DNA from: Embleya scabrispora DSM 41855
GTDB lineage: Bacteria > Actinomycetota > Actinomycetes > Streptomycetales > Streptomycetaceae
Assembly: GCF_000372745.1 (NCBI RefSeq)
Contig: NZ_KB889669.1
Span: 1 to 64,000 of the forward strand
Length of the DNA stretch: 64,000 nucleotides
Direction: 5' to 3'
Positions 9,507-19,875 of this stretch are shown here, one piece after another. Within the stretch, counting starts at the first letter, position 1, and the number at the start of each line of letters is the position of its first letter. The notes beneath the pieces are model-generated. The model did not search any database, was not told the DNA's origin, and was given only the letters and a program-made list of their open reading frames with translations. The position numbers were made by a program, and so were the translations under genes.

Positions 9507-9528
9507 CTTCATGTGTCGTTCATCCGTG
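9507..9528. promoter_or_regulatory. Candidate PHO box between phoR and the metallothionein-like gene
   Basis: Two adjacent 11-nt units, CTTCATGTGTC (9507-9517) and GTTCATCCGTG (9518-9528), match the spacing and partly the consensus (GTTCAYC-type) of PhoP-binding direct repeats. The second unit is good and the first is weaker. The site lies 38-59 nt before the small Cys-rich gene and about 62-83 nt before phoR, where it could act on both. This is a pattern match only. Confidence 0.45.
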
Positions 9529-9565
9529 CGCCACGCCTGTCACCGGTGATCGTTCGGAGGTCGTC

Positions 9566-9691
9566 ATGCCCGACCCGCAGACCCCACCCCAGCCGCAGGC
9601 CCCCACGCCGGGCTGCAACTGCCCGTCCAGCTGCGGCTGTGGCTGTAAGTCCGGTTCCGCATGCAATTGTGGGGGCAGTTGCGGTCGCTGA
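9566..9691 (+). CDS. Metallothionein-like Cys-rich small protein (41 aa)
   Basis: An ATG with a perfect GGAGG (9556-9560) 5 nt upstream opens a 41-residue frame ending in TGA. The first 16 residues are Pro/Gln-rich. The rest has eight cysteines at positions 17, 19, 23, 25, 27, 33, 35 and 39 in C-x-C clusters (CNC, CGCGC, CNC) separated by Gly/Ser/Asn, with no hydrophobic core. This is the composition of a metallothionein that would bind several Cu(I), Zn or Cd ions. It is not obviously a homologue of mycobacterial MymT. A hairpin follows at 9721-9765. It lies where phoU is found in other streptomycetes, next to a possible PHO box. Confidence 0.75.
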   Translation: MPDPQTPPQPQAPTPGCNCPSSCGCGCKSGSACNCGGSCGR

Positions 9692-9720
9692 ACCGGCGCT
9701 CGGGTCCACGAGCCCGGCGC

Positions 9721-9765
9721 GCGCGGGGCGCCCGACCCCTTCCGTGACAGGTGGGCGCCCCGTGC
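9721..9765. terminator. Convergent hairpin terminator
   Basis: The arms 9721-9733 and 9753-9765 pair over 13 positions with one G-T wobble and a 19-nt loop. It lies between the metallothionein-like gene and the end of gpm on the other strand. Confidence 0.65.
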
Positions 9766-9798
9766 GGAGCCGATGGGATGTTCACCCGATGTTCGTAC

Positions 9799-10557
9799 CT
9801 ACTTGCGGCCCTGGTTCTTGACCGCCTCGATCGCGGCCGCGGCCGCCTCCGGGTCGAGGTAGCGCCCGCCCGGGGTGAGCGGGCGCAGGTTCGCGTCCAG
9901 CTCGTACAGCAGCGGGATGCCGGTGGGGATGTTCAGACCCGCGATGTCGGCGTCCGAGACCTTGTCCAGGTGCTTGACCAGGGCGCGCAGCGAATTGCCG
10001 TGCGCGGCGACCAGGACGGTGTCGCCGGCGAGCAGGTCCGGCACGATCGCGTCGTACCAGTACGGGAGCATGCGCTCGACGACGTCCTTGAGGCACTCGG
10101 TGCGCGGCCGGATCTCCTGCGGCAGCGACGCGTACCGGCGGTCGGCGAACTGCGAGTACTCGTCGTCGTCCGCGAGCGGCGGCGGCGGGGTGTCGTAGGA
10201 GCGACGCCAGAGCATGAACTGCTCCTCGCCGAACTCCTCCAGGGTCTGCTTCTTGTCCTTGCCCTGGAGGGCACCGTAGTGCCGCTCGTTGAGCCGCCAC
10301 GAGCGACGCACGGGCAGCCAGTTCAGGTCGGCCACGTCCAGCGCGAGCTGGGCGGTGCGGATCGCGCGGCGCTGCAGCGAGGTGTGCAGAACGTCCGGCA
10401 GCACGCCCGCGTCGAGCAACAATTGCCCGCCGCGCGCGGCCTCCTTCTCACCCTTTTCGGTCAGGTCGACATCGACCCAGCCGGTGAAAAGTCCGGCTTC
10501 GTTCCACTTGCTTTCGCCATGCCGCAGAAGGATCAGTTTGTAGAGAGCATCAGCCAT
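9799..10557 (-). CDS. gpmA: 2,3-bisphosphoglycerate-dependent phosphoglycerate mutase
   Basis: A glycolytic mutase of 252 residues interconverting 3- and 2-phosphoglycerate. The phosphohistidine motif is [20 protein letters not shown] near the N-terminus. The partner Glu is in [12 protein letters not shown] and the second His in [13 protein letters not shown]. The ATG at 10557 has a TAGGCT hexamer (10570-10565) ending 7 nt upstream, suggesting a leaderless mRNA. It follows mshA and the YbjN gene on the same strand but appears to have its own promoter. Confidence 0.96.
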   Translation of the reverse strand: MADALYKLILLRHGESKWNEAGLFTGWVDVDLTEKGEKEAARGGQLLLDAGVLPDVLHTSLQRRAIRTAQLALDVADLNWLPVRRSWRLNERHYGALQGKDKKQTLEEFGEEQFMLWRRSYDTPPPPLADDDEYSQFADRRYASLPQEIRPRTECLKDVVERMLPYWYDAIVPDLLAGDTVLVAAHGNSLRALVKHLDKVSDADIAGLNIPTGIPLLYELDANLRPLTPGGRYLDPEAAAAAIEAVKNQGRK

Positions 10558-10567
10558 GCCCAGGAGC

Positions 10568-11098
10568 CTAATCCAGGCGATCGGAGCGGTTCTCCGGGGC
10601 CGCGAAGCGGGCGAAGGCTTCCAGGTTCTTCAGGGATTCGCCGCGTTCGACGCGCCAGTCCCATTCGCGGCGGATCGAGGCGGCGAAGCCGATCTCCAGG
10701 AGCGTGTTGAAGCTGTCGTCGGCGGCCTGGAGCACCACGCCCAGAATCCGGTCCACCTCGTCGACGCTGACCGCGGCCAGCGGCAGCCGGCCGTTCAGGT
10801 ACACGTCGCCGAGGTTGTCGACGGCGAAGGCAACGCCGTACATCCGCACGTTGCGCTCGAGGAGCCAGCGGTAGAAGGCCGCGTGGTTCTCGTCCGCGTG
10901 CCGGATCACGAACGCGCTCACCGCCAGGGTGTGTGCGCCCACCGTGAGCGAGACCGCGGTCTTGAGCTTGCGCGTGCCCGGCAGCACCGCGACGAACGTG
11001 GTCGGCGCGGGCTGCTCCCATTCGATGCCGGCGTCCTTCAGGGCCGCGCGGACGGTCTCCGCGGCCCGATCCTTCTCGGCTTCCACGACCCACCCCAT
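10568..11098 (-). CDS. YbjN-domain protein
   Basis: About 176 residues of the YbjN family (type III secretion chaperone-like fold). Bacterial members are poorly characterised and do not imply secretion. Recognisable stretches are [32 protein letters not shown] and [16 protein letters not shown]. The start is uncertain: the ATG at 11098 ([12 protein letters not shown]) has only a weak purine stretch before it, and a GTG four codons in is possible. A longer frame to 11239 would overlap mshA and is unlikely. It is conserved between mshA and gpm in relatives. Confidence 0.75.
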   Translation of the reverse strand: MGWVVEAEKDRAAETVRAALKDAGIEWEQPAPTTFVAVLPGTRKLKTAVSLTVGAHTLAVSAFVIRHADENHAAFYRWLLERNVRMYGVAFAVDNLGDVYLNGRLPLAAVSVDEVDRILGVVLQAADDSFNTLLEIGFAASIRREWDWRVERGESLKNLEAFARFAAPENRSDRLD

Positions 11099-11117
11099 TC
11101 GTCTCGACGCCTCGACG

Positions 11118-12437
11118 CTACTGCCCGCCCACGACCCGCCCACGCGGGGCCGCGCTGCGGGCCAGCGTGTCGGCGTAGACCTCGGCCATCGAGGCGGCCG
11201 CCGAGGACCATCCGAAGGCCGCCGCGTGCCGGATCGCACCGTCGGAGTAGTCCTCGCGCAGTCGGGGCGCGCGGATCAGATCGCGCAGGGCCAGGCCGTA
11301 GTCCACCGGGTTGTGGCCGCGGACCAGGGTGCCGGAGACGCCGTCGCGCACGGCGGTGGGCAGGCCGCCGACCGCCGCCGCGACCACGGGGGTTCCGCAC
11401 GCCTGGGCCTCGATGGCCACCAGGCCGAAGGACTCGTTGTAGGAGGGCACCACCGCGACGGTGGCCGCGCGGTACCAGTCCGCCAGCACGTCCTGGCGGA
11501 CCGGCCGCTGGAATCGGACCACGTCGTGGATGCCCAGTGTCGCGGCCAGCTTGTGCAGGTGTTCCGGCGCCGCCATGCCGTTGCCGCTGGGGCCGCCGAC
11601 CACCGCGACCACGAGCGAGTCGCGCAGCGCGGGATCGGCCTGCAACAGGTGGGCGATCGCGTACAGCAGCACGTCGGGGGCCTTGAGCGGCTGGATGCGA
11701 CCGGCGAACAGGATCACCGTGGCGTCCACCGGCACCCCCAGCCGGCGGCGCGCGTCGGCCATGTCACCGGGGCGGAACGTCTCCAGGTCCACGCCGGGGT
11801 TGACCACCGCGACCTGCTCGGGGGCCGCGTCGTAGAGGTCGATCAGTTGATCGGCCTCCTCGATCGTGTTGGCCACCAGCCGGTCCGCCGCCTCGACCAC
11901 CTGGGACTCGCCGATCACCCGGGCCCGGGGTTCGGGGGCGTCGCCGCCCGCCAGCGAGGCGTTCTTGACCTTGGCCATCGTGTGCATGGTGTGCACCAGC
12001 GGCACACCCCACCGTTCCTTGGCCAGCCAGCCGACCTGGCCGGAGAGCCAGTAGTGCGAGTGCACGAGGTCGTAATGCCCGGGGTCGCGCATCGCCTCGG
12101 TGCGCAGCACCCCGGAGGTGAACGCGCACAGCTGAGCCGGCAGGTCCTCCTTGGACAGGCCCTCGTACGGTCCGGCGGTGACGTGCCGGACCAGGACCCC
12201 CGGTGCCATCTCGACCACCGGCGGCAGGTCGCTGCCGGTGGCGCGGGTGAATATCTCCACCTCGATGCCGAGCGCGGCCAGCCGCTTGCTCAGTTCGACG
12301 ATGTACACGTTCATGCCACCGGCGTCGCCGGTGCCGGGTTGATGCAGCGGGGAGGTGTGAACGCTCAGCGTCGCGATTCGACGAGGTGCCCCCCGGCGCG
12401 CTCCCAATGTGATCGCGCGCTGGACGTGGTGGCTCAC
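11118..12437 (-). CDS. mshA: D-inositol-3-phosphate glycosyltransferase MshA (mycothiol synthesis)
   Basis: A GT-B, GT4-family enzyme of 439 residues that couples UDP-GlcNAc to inositol 3-phosphate, the first step of mycothiol synthesis. The N-terminal loop [19 protein letters not shown] binds substrate. [12 protein letters not shown] and [15 protein letters not shown] are characteristic, and the donor-site [17 protein letters not shown] holds the two Glu residues. The GTG at 12437 has a near-perfect GGGAGGT 6 nt upstream, so the longer frame reaching 12584 is rejected. Three direct repeats lie 41-93 nt upstream. Confidence 0.95.
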   Translation of the reverse strand: MSHHVQRAITLGARRGAPRRIATLSVHTSPLHQPGTGDAGGMNVYIVELSKRLAALGIEVEIFTRATGSDLPPVVEMAPGVLVRHVTAGPYEGLSKEDLPAQLCAFTSGVLRTEAMRDPGHYDLVHSHYWLSGQVGWLAKERWGVPLVHTMHTMAKVKNASLAGGDAPEPRARVIGESQVVEAADRLVANTIEEADQLIDLYDAAPEQVAVVNPGVDLETFRPGDMADARRRLGVPVDATVILFAGRIQPLKAPDVLLYAIAHLLQADPALRDSLVVAVVGGPSGNGMAAPEHLHKLAATLGIHDVVRFQRPVRQDVLADWYRAATVAVVPSYNESFGLVAIEAQACGTPVVAAAVGGLPTAVRDGVSGTLVRGHNPVDYGLALRDLIRAPRLREDYSDGAIRHAAAFGWSSAAASMAEVYADTLARSAAPRGRVVGGQ

Positions 12438-12477
12438 TCGTTGACCTCCCAGGCCGGCCCCGTGTCGTGCTGTCCGG

Positions 12478-12530
12478 TGTACAGAGCTACCACGTGTACA
12501 CAGAGCTACCAGTTGTACAGAGCTACTACC
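12478..12530. repeat. Three direct repeats upstream of mshA
   Basis: Units at 12478-12494 (TGTACAGAGCTACCACG), 12495-12513 (TGTACACAGAGCTACCAGT) and 12514-12530 (TGTACAGAGCTACTACC) share the core TGTACA..GAGCTAC. The sequence is notably AT-richer than its surroundings. It lies between the divergent starts of mshA (12437) and the methyltransferase gene (12667). The regular 17-19-nt spacing suggests a multi-site operator or promoter repeats; no regulator can be named. Confidence 0.65.
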
Positions 12531-12666
12531 GATCGTGTCGGCCGCCCGTCCATCGTCGCCGGCCCAACTCAAGGACCAACCCATCGTGGTGGAAGGGGAT
12601 TCCCCGGCGGAGTGTGATCCGGACCGCTCGCGGGGGCCGGTGGAGGCGTTCCCTTACCCTGCGAGC

Positions 12667-13551
12667 ATGGGTACGCGCGGCATGTCGGGATTGGGCACCC
12701 CGGGAGCGGGCGGTAGAGCCGCGTCCCGGACGCGACCCAGCGGGGTGATCACCCGGGGCACCACCAACGCGAACCGGCTGCGCCGGGTGGACCGGTGGTT
12801 GACCGGGGTGCACGGGCGACTGCTGCGCGGCGCGGCCGATCCGCTGGTGGTCGACGTGGGCTACGGCGCGTCGCCGGTGACCACGCTGGAAATGCTTCGC
12901 CGGCTGCGCACGGTGCGCGCCGACGTCGCGGTGGTCGGGTTCGAGATCGATCCGGAGCGAGTCGCCGCGGCGCTTGCCCATGCCGAGGGCGGGCTGAGCT
13001 TCGCCCGCGGCGGGTTCGAGGTGCCGCTGCCGGCCGGTCGGTCGGCGACCGCGATTCGGGCGTTCAACGTGCTCCGGCAGTACGACGAGGACGCGGTGCC
13101 GGCGGCCTGGGCCCGGATGTGCGCGCGGCTGGCCCCGAACGGGGTGCTCGTCGAGGGCACGTGCGACGAGTTGGGCCGGCGGGCGGTGTGGCTGGGCATC
13201 GGGTCGGACGCGCGGCCGCGCACGGTCACCTTCGCCACCCGATTGGCCGGCTTCGGGCGCCCGTCCGAGTTGGCCGAGCGGCTGCCGAAGGCATTGATCC
13301 ACCGCAACGTGCCGGGCGAGCCGGTGCACGCGTTCCTGGCGGCGTTCGACCGGGCCTGGGATCTGCACGCGCCGCTGGCCGCGTTCGGCGCCCGCCAGCG
13401 CTGGCTCGCGGCGACCGACACCCTGGCCCGGGACTGGCCGGTATGCGATCGGCCGGCCCGTCGGCGGCAGGGCGAGGTGACCGTGGCGTGGTCGGCGGTG
13501 GCCCCGCGCGGGGCCGAGATATCGGCCGGCGTCATTGATACATTCCGGTGA
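12667..13551 (+). CDS. Class I SAM-dependent methyltransferase-like protein
   Basis: About 294 residues. The glycine-rich motif I appears as VVDVGYGASPVTTLEML and the acidic end of strand 2 as VVGFEIDPERVAAA. NVLRQYDEDAVPAAWARM and LAPNGVLVEGTCDELGRR follow the usual Rossmann methyltransferase order. The substrate is unknown. The ATG at 12667 is preceded by TACCCT (12655-12660) 6 nt upstream with no ribosome-binding site, consistent with leaderless expression. A longer frame from 12535 would run through the mshA-side repeats and is not supported. Relatives also place this gene beside mshA. Confidence 0.78.
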   Translation: MGTRGMSGLGTPGAGGRAASRTRPSGVITRGTTNANRLRRVDRWLTGVHGRLLRGAADPLVVDVGYGASPVTTLEMLRRLRTVRADVAVVGFEIDPERVAAALAHAEGGLSFARGGFEVPLPAGRSATAIRAFNVLRQYDEDAVPAAWARMCARLAPNGVLVEGTCDELGRRAVWLGIGSDARPRTVTFATRLAGFGRPSELAERLPKALIHRNVPGEPVHAFLAAFDRAWDLHAPLAAFGARQRWLAATDTLARDWPVCDRPARRRQGEVTVAWSAVAPRGAEISAGVIDTFR

Positions 13552-13838
13552 CTCGTGTCCGATCCGGAACGGCGCATGAAATCTTGAGCACACCACGTTC
13601 ACTTGACCGTGGTTCAACTCGGCGTGTCATCCGTGAATAGCATGATTAGTCCGTTCCGATAACCGGACGATCGCGAATTCTCCTCTGCCCATCGTCGCCG
13701 GAACATGCAAGGATCCGACGCTGAGTCGGTCCTCGGGAACTGCCGTCCGAGAGCACCGATTCCGGTTCGAATCGACGTCGTCGGATGGAATCGGCCCGTA
13801 CGTCGCAGGCGAGCATCGAGTTCCGAAAGGGCGAAAGC
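13552..13838. other. Intergenic region before the NlpC/P60 gene
   Basis: This 287-nt, comparatively AT-rich stretch has no supported coding frame. It contains TAGCAT and TTGACC hexamers but no convincing -35/-10 pair. I compared it by eye with the c-di-AMP (ydaO) riboswitch that precedes some cell-wall hydrolase genes and did not find its conserved blocks. Confidence 0.4.
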
Positions 13839-15209
13839 ATGGTGAAACTCGGGGGCCGAATCGGCCTGCGAACCCGGGCTGTGACCAGCTGTGGCGCGGC
13901 GCTGTTGTGCGCGGTCCTGTTCGGCGGCAACGCGTGGGCGGACCCCGGCGTCCCGCCCGTACCGCCGGCGAATACCGCGATCACCTCCGTGCAGGACCTG
14001 CTGGCCGCCCAGGCCCGGGTGCAGGAGTTGTACCGCCAGGCCGAGCAGGCCACCGAGCGCTTCAACGCCACCACCGAACAGCTCGCCCGCACGCAGGTCA
14101 AGGTCAACGACGTGAACGCGGGCGTGGTGTGGGCCCGGCAGAACGTCGACAAGGCCAAGGAAGACCTCGGCCGGCTGGCCCGGTTGCAGTACACCACCCG
14201 CGGGATGGACCCGCTGCTCACCCTGATGTTGTCCTCGAACCCGCAGGGCTTTTTGCGCGACGCGCCGGCATACGAGCACATCTCGCAGACGCAACTGGAC
14301 ACCATCACCCGGGCCAAGCAGGCCGAACTCCAGCTCACCGCGATGCAAAAGAGCGCGGACACCCAGCTCGCCGAGAGCCGTCGGCTCGAGCAGGAGGCCG
14401 CCACCACCCGGACCGACATCCAGACCCGGATCGCCGAGGCCGAGAAGATACTGGCGGGCCTGACTCCCGAGCAGCTCGCCGAACTGGCCCGGATGGAGGC
14501 GCTGTCCGCGGAGGCCGGCCAGGCCCAGCTGAACACCCTGATCGGCAAGCCGGACCAACAGACCACCCCCAAGGCCGCGTTGGCCATCGCGTTCGCGATC
14601 GACAAGATCGGCAAGCCCTACATCTGGGGCGGCGTGGGGCCGGTGGGTTACGACTGCTCCGGCCTGACCTCGAAGGCGTGGGCGTTCGCGGGCGTGCCGA
14701 TCCGCCGCACCTCCCAGGAACAGTGGGCGTCGCTGCCGCGCGTGCCGGTCGCCGAGATGCGCCCGGGCGACCTGATCGTCTACTACTCCGACGCCAGCCA
14801 CATCGGCATGTACCTGGGCAACGGCAAGATCGTGCACGCGCCTCGACCGGGCCGCACGATCACCGTGGCCAACGCCGGCTCGATGCCGATCCTCGGCGTG
14901 GTGCGTCCCGACGCGGGTGCGGGCACGGTGAACGCCCCGGCGATTCCCAACGTCCCGACCCCGCCGCCGGCCAAGCCACCGGTCACCCCGCCGGTCACCC
15001 CGCCGGTCACCCCGCCGGTGACGACACCGCCGGTCACGCCGCCGGTGACCACTCCGCCGGTCACGCCGCCGCCGACCACCGAGCCGCCCACGACGCCGCC
15101 GCCGAGTTCGAAGCCGCCCACCTCGACGCCGCCGTCCACCGGCACGCCGAGCACCTCGAAATCGGGCTCCGCGTCGGGCAGCGCCAAGGCCACCTCGACC
15201 GGCACCTGA
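13839..15209 (+). CDS. Secreted NlpC/P60 peptidoglycan hydrolase with coiled coil and Pro-rich tail
   Basis: A 456-residue exported hydrolase. The signal peptide (VKLGGRIGLRTRA...LFGGNAWA) has its cleavage site after AWA, near residue 34. A coiled coil with many Gln/Glu/Ala heptads covers about 50-230. The NlpC/P60 domain has the catalytic Cys in YDCSGLTSKAW, the His in SHIGMYLGNGKIVHAP and GDLIVYY between them. The last about 85 residues are tandem PPVT/TTPP units and a Ser/Thr-rich end, probably spanning the wall. It should cut peptide cross-links in peptidoglycan. The ATG at 13839 has AAAGGGCG upstream. Confidence 0.92.
   Translation: MVKLGGRIGLRTRAVTSCGAALLCAVLFGGNAWADPGVPPVPPANTAITSVQDLLAAQARVQELYRQAEQATERFNATTEQLARTQVKVNDVNAGVVWARQNVDKAKEDLGRLARLQYTTRGMDPLLTLMLSSNPQGFLRDAPAYEHISQTQLDTITRAKQAELQLTAMQKSADTQLAESRRLEQEAATTRTDIQTRIAEAEKILAGLTPEQLAELARMEALSAEAGQAQLNTLIGKPDQQTTPKAALAIAFAIDKIGKPYIWGGVGPVGYDCSGLTSKAWAFAGVPIRRTSQEQWASLPRVPVAEMRPGDLIVYYSDASHIGMYLGNGKIVHAPRPGRTITVANAGSMPILGVVRPDAGAGTVNAPAIPNVPTPPPAKPPVTPPVTPPVTPPVTTPPVTPPVTTPPVTPPPTTEPPTTPPPSSKPPTSTPPSTGTPSTSKSGSASGSAKATSTGT
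14979..15108 (+). repeat. Tandem Pro-Pro-Val-Thr coding repeats
   Basis: A 12-nt unit close to CCGCCGGTCACC is repeated within the NlpC/P60 gene, encoding PPVT/TTPP units. Such arrays commonly vary in copy number between strains. Confidence 0.7.
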
Positions 15210-15216
15210 CGAGATC

Positions 15217-15266
15217 CGAACATGCGGGTGGGCCGGGCCTTCGGGTCCGGCCCACCCGCGTGTTCG
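15217..15266. terminator. Hairpin terminator after the NlpC/P60 gene
   Basis: The 20-nt arms 15217-15236 and 15247-15266 pair with one wobble and a 10-nt loop. It lies 8 nt after the hydrolase stop and just before the end of the convergent macrodomain gene. Confidence 0.8.
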
Positions 15267-15270
15267 GGGT

Positions 15271-15792
15271 TTACAGCGCCGCGAGCGCCTGCTCGAACGC
15301 CACGTACGCACGCGCCTCGAACAGCACGAAACACACCTGCGCCAACCCGGACGGCGTCGCCCGCACGGTCTCGACCGCGATCCGCGCCGCGTCCTCCAGC
15401 GGCCAGCCATAGGCACCCGCGGAGATCGCCGGGAACGCCGCCGAGGTCGCGCCGAGCTCGTCCGCCACCCGCAGCGCCTCGCGGTAGCAGGACGCCAACA
15501 GCTCGGACCGGTCCTCGGTGTGGCTGTACACCGGCCCCACCGTGTGCACGACCCACCGCGCCGGAAGCCGGCCCGCGGTCGTGGCCACCGCCGCGCCCGT
15601 CTTCAGGCCGCGGCCCAGCTTCGCCGCACGCAGCGCCCGGCACTCGGCCAGGATTTCCGGGCCACCCTTGCGGTGAATCGCCCCATCGACCCCTCCGCCG
15701 CCCATCAGGGACGAATTCGCCGCGTTCACGATCACGTCCGCGCGCTGCTCGGTGATGTCGCCGCGGACCAGCGTTATCGGTGTCATGGACAT
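15271..15792 (-). CDS. Macrodomain protein (ADP-ribose / O-acetyl-ADP-ribose binding)
   Basis: A stand-alone macrodomain of 173 residues. GDITEQRADVIVNAANSSL and GGGGVDGAIHRKGGP are the ADP-ribose-binding loops, and AFPAISAGAYGWPLEDAARIA is the distal-ribose loop. Such proteins remove ADP-ribose from targets or deacetylate O-acetyl-ADP-ribose. Two ATGs (15792 and 15786) are equally placed; the first is used. The gene is divergent from a MarR regulator with 55 nt between the starts, so control by that regulator is plausible. Confidence 0.92.
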   Translation of the reverse strand: MSMTPITLVRGDITEQRADVIVNAANSSLMGGGGVDGAIHRKGGPEILAECRALRAAKLGRGLKTGAAVATTAGRLPARWVVHTVGPVYSHTEDRSELLASCYREALRVADELGATSAAFPAISAGAYGWPLEDAARIAVETVRATPSGLAQVCFVLFEARAYVAFEQALAAL

Positions 15793-15847
15793 CAGCCTGC
15801 CGGCCCGAACGTGGCGCTCCCACTCGATTGGCCGGCACAGTGGTCGG

Positions 15848-16312
15848 ATGTCCGTGGCCCGAGGAGAAGGGGACCTGCCCGCGGAGCTGCTCGATCGTGT
15901 GGACTCACTGTGCGAGTGGATGGCCGCGGTGCGCGCCCACGCACACGGCGATCTGGGCGGGCGGGTGTCGCCGTCCCAGCTGCGGGCCCTGCTCGTGATC
16001 GCCGGCCACGACGGCATCAACCTGAACATGTTGGCCGCCCGGCTGCGGGCCATCCCGTCCTCGGCGAGCCGGTTGTGCGACCGCTTGGAGGATGCCGGCC
16101 TGCTGGTGCGCGAGCTGAGCGCGACCGACCGCCGAGAGGTGGTGCTGCGGCTGGCGCCCGACGGGGTCGGGTTCGTGGAGGAGCTGCGATCGGCTCGACG
16201 ACAGGCCCTGGCCAAAATCTTGATACATCTGGAGGCGGACGACCTGGACTCGCTCGTGCGGTCCCTCGCGGTGCTGCGCGACGCGGCACATCGGGCGGGC
16301 GGCCGGGATTAG
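15848..16312 (+). CDS. MarR-family transcriptional regulator
   Basis: About 154 residues with the winged-helix core of MarR proteins. VSPSQLRALLVIAGHDGINLNMLAARL leads into recognition helix AIPSSASRLCDRLEDAGLLVRE and wing ATDRREVVLRLAPDG, flanked by dimerisation helices. The start at 15848 (MSVARGEGDLPAEL) is chosen because earlier in-frame codons would overlap the divergent macrodomain gene. The usual role would be a ligand-responsive repressor of itself and the neighbouring gene; the ligand is unknown. Confidence 0.85.
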   Translation: MSVARGEGDLPAELLDRVDSLCEWMAAVRAHAHGDLGGRVSPSQLRALLVIAGHDGINLNMLAARLRAIPSSASRLCDRLEDAGLLVRELSATDRREVVLRLAPDGVGFVEELRSARRQALAKILIHLEADDLDSLVRSLAVLRDAAHRAGGRD

Positions 16313-16430
16313 GTCGGGCTCGGTTCGAGCCTCGTTCGGTTACCGCCTCACACCAGGCCGCGCTATCGTCCTTTTTCGATTGCCGAACGACAACGATTCG
16401 TGCGGCGACATCAATTCCGGAGGTGGTGGC

Positions 16431-17749
16431 GTGCGCCCCGCGTACGGCGGCGACGGCGGAGCGGTCGAACGGACCGACTACCGCGCGGTACCGGTGCCGG
16501 CTCCCTCGGCATCGGACCCGGCCGCCGCGTATCCGCTGCGCGTCCTGCTCATCGAGGACGACGCGGGGGACGCCTTCCTGGTCGAGGAACTGCTCGCGGA
16601 CTCGCCGGATCCGATGGAGATCGTCTGGGCCCGGTCGATGGCCGAGGCCATGGTCAAGCTCGGCGAGGACATCGGCTGTGTCCTGTTGGACCTGGGGCTG
16701 CCCGACGCCGAGGGGCTCAACGGGCTGCACCGGCTGCTGCTGTTCGCGCCGCGGACGGCGGTGATCGTGCTCACCGGCCTGTCCGACGCACATCGCGGCT
16801 CGGCCGCGGTGGCCGCCGGCGCCCAGGACTACCTGGTCAAGCAGGAGATCGACGGCTCGTTGTTGTCCCGGGCGATCCGTTACGCCCTGGAGCGCAAGCG
16901 GGCCGACGAGTCGCAGCGCCGGTTGGTCGAGTCCGAGCTGCGCGCGCAGGAGAACGCCCGCCTGGAGCGCGGGCTGCTGCCCGCCCCGATCCTGCGTGAC
17001 CCGTCGCTGGACTTTCGCGCGCGCTACCGACCCGGGCGACAGCGCGCGCTGCTCGGCGGGGACCTGTACGACGCGGTGCAGACCGCCGACGGGCGCGTGC
17101 ACGTGATGATCGGCGACGTCTGCGGCCACGGCCCGGACGAGGCCGCGCTGGGGGTGAACCTGCGGATCGCCTGGCGATCGCTGATCTTCGCCGGTCTCAC
17201 CGGCGGCGAGTTGCTCACCACGCTGGAGCGGATCTTCGAACACGAACGGCGCTCGGACGAGATGTTCGCCACGTTGTGCATGACCATCATCGAGCCCGAC
17301 CGGCGGCGCGGCCGGGTCTACCTCGCGGGCCATCCCGCCCCGCTCCTGCTCACGCCCAAGGGCATCGCGCCGCTGTCCGAGAGCGCCACCGGCCCGGCGC
17401 TGGGCCTGTTCCCGGACGGCCGATGGAGCCACGAGTCGATGGAGCTGGGCACGGACTGGTCGCTGCTCCTGTACACCGACGGGCTGATCGAGGGCCGGAT
17501 CGGCCCGGGCCCGGAGCGACTGGGCACCGACGGCCTGCTGCCGCTGATCGGCCGGCTGCTGGCGGCCGGCCATTCCGGCTACGACCTGATCGATTCGGCG
17601 GTCGCCGCGGTGGAAGACCTGCACGGGGGCAGTCTCAACGACGACGTGGCGGTATTGCTGCTGCGGCACGACCCGGAGCGCCCGCTGTACGGGGTGCAGG
17701 GCGAACATCCGGTGCTGCCGGGCCAGACGACGGGTGAGGACGATACGGC

Positions 17750-17753
<4 letters not shown>
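16431..17753 (+). CDS. Response regulator fused to PP2C-type serine phosphatase (RsbU-like)
   Basis: A 440-residue signalling protein. The receiver domain (about 35-155) has [18 protein letters not shown] and the phospho-acceptor Asp in [11 protein letters not shown] linker helix follows, then a PP2C/SpoIIE phosphatase domain with [38 protein letters not shown] and [11 protein letters not shown], supplying the metal-binding Asp residues. The GTG at 16431 has GGAGGT at 16419-16424 with a 6-nt spacer. Its GTGA overlaps the next gene. It probably dephosphorylates an anti-sigma antagonist when the receiver is activated by the co-encoded kinase. Confidence 0.93.
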
Positions 17754-19416
<1,663 letters not shown>

Positions 19417-19420
<4 letters not shown>

Positions 19421-19860
19421 CCCATCCTGTCGCGGGAGCCATCGAGGTCCTGTTGGTCGAGGACGACCCGGGCGATGTCCTGATGACGCGCGAGGCGTTC
19501 GAGGACAACAAGGTGCGCAACACCCTGCATGTGGTCAGCGACGGCGTCGAGGCGGTGGCATTTTTGCGGCGCGAGGGCAAGTACGCCGACGCGCCCCGCC
19601 CGGACCTGATCCTGTTGGACCTCAACCTGCCGCGCAAGGACGGCCGGGAGGTGCTGGAGGAGATCAAGGCGGACGAGGATCTGCGCCGGATCCCGGTGGT
19701 GGTGCTGACCACGTCCGAGGCCGAGGAGGACGTGCTGCGCAGCTACCACCTGCACGCGAACGCCTATGTCACCAAGCCGGTGGACTTCGAGCAGTTCATC
19801 AACGTGGTGCGGCACATCGACGAGTTCTTCGTCTCGGTGGTCAAGCTGCCCACCCGCTGA
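19417..19860 (+). CDS. Single-domain response regulator (Rcp1-like)
   Basis: A 147-residue stand-alone receiver with no output domain. [22 protein letters not shown] gives the acidic pocket, [17 protein letters not shown] holds the phospho-acceptor Asp, [15 protein letters not shown] the switch Thr and [11 protein letters not shown] the Lys. It is of the type encoded beside phytochrome-like kinases. The ATG overlaps the kinase stop (ATGA), with GGGAG upstream. It probably acts as a phosphorelay intermediate or phosphate sink. Confidence 0.92.
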
Positions 19861-19875
19861 GCGCGGCGAAGCGGT

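Noticed and set aside
13765-13795. tRNA T-arm-like sequence (GGTTCGAATC)
   Set aside because: The flanking 5-bp stem does not pair and no acceptor or anticodon arm is present.
13552-13838. c-di-AMP (ydaO) riboswitch before the NlpC/P60 gene
   Set aside because: Considered because such hydrolase genes often have one, but the conserved blocks of that RNA are missing.
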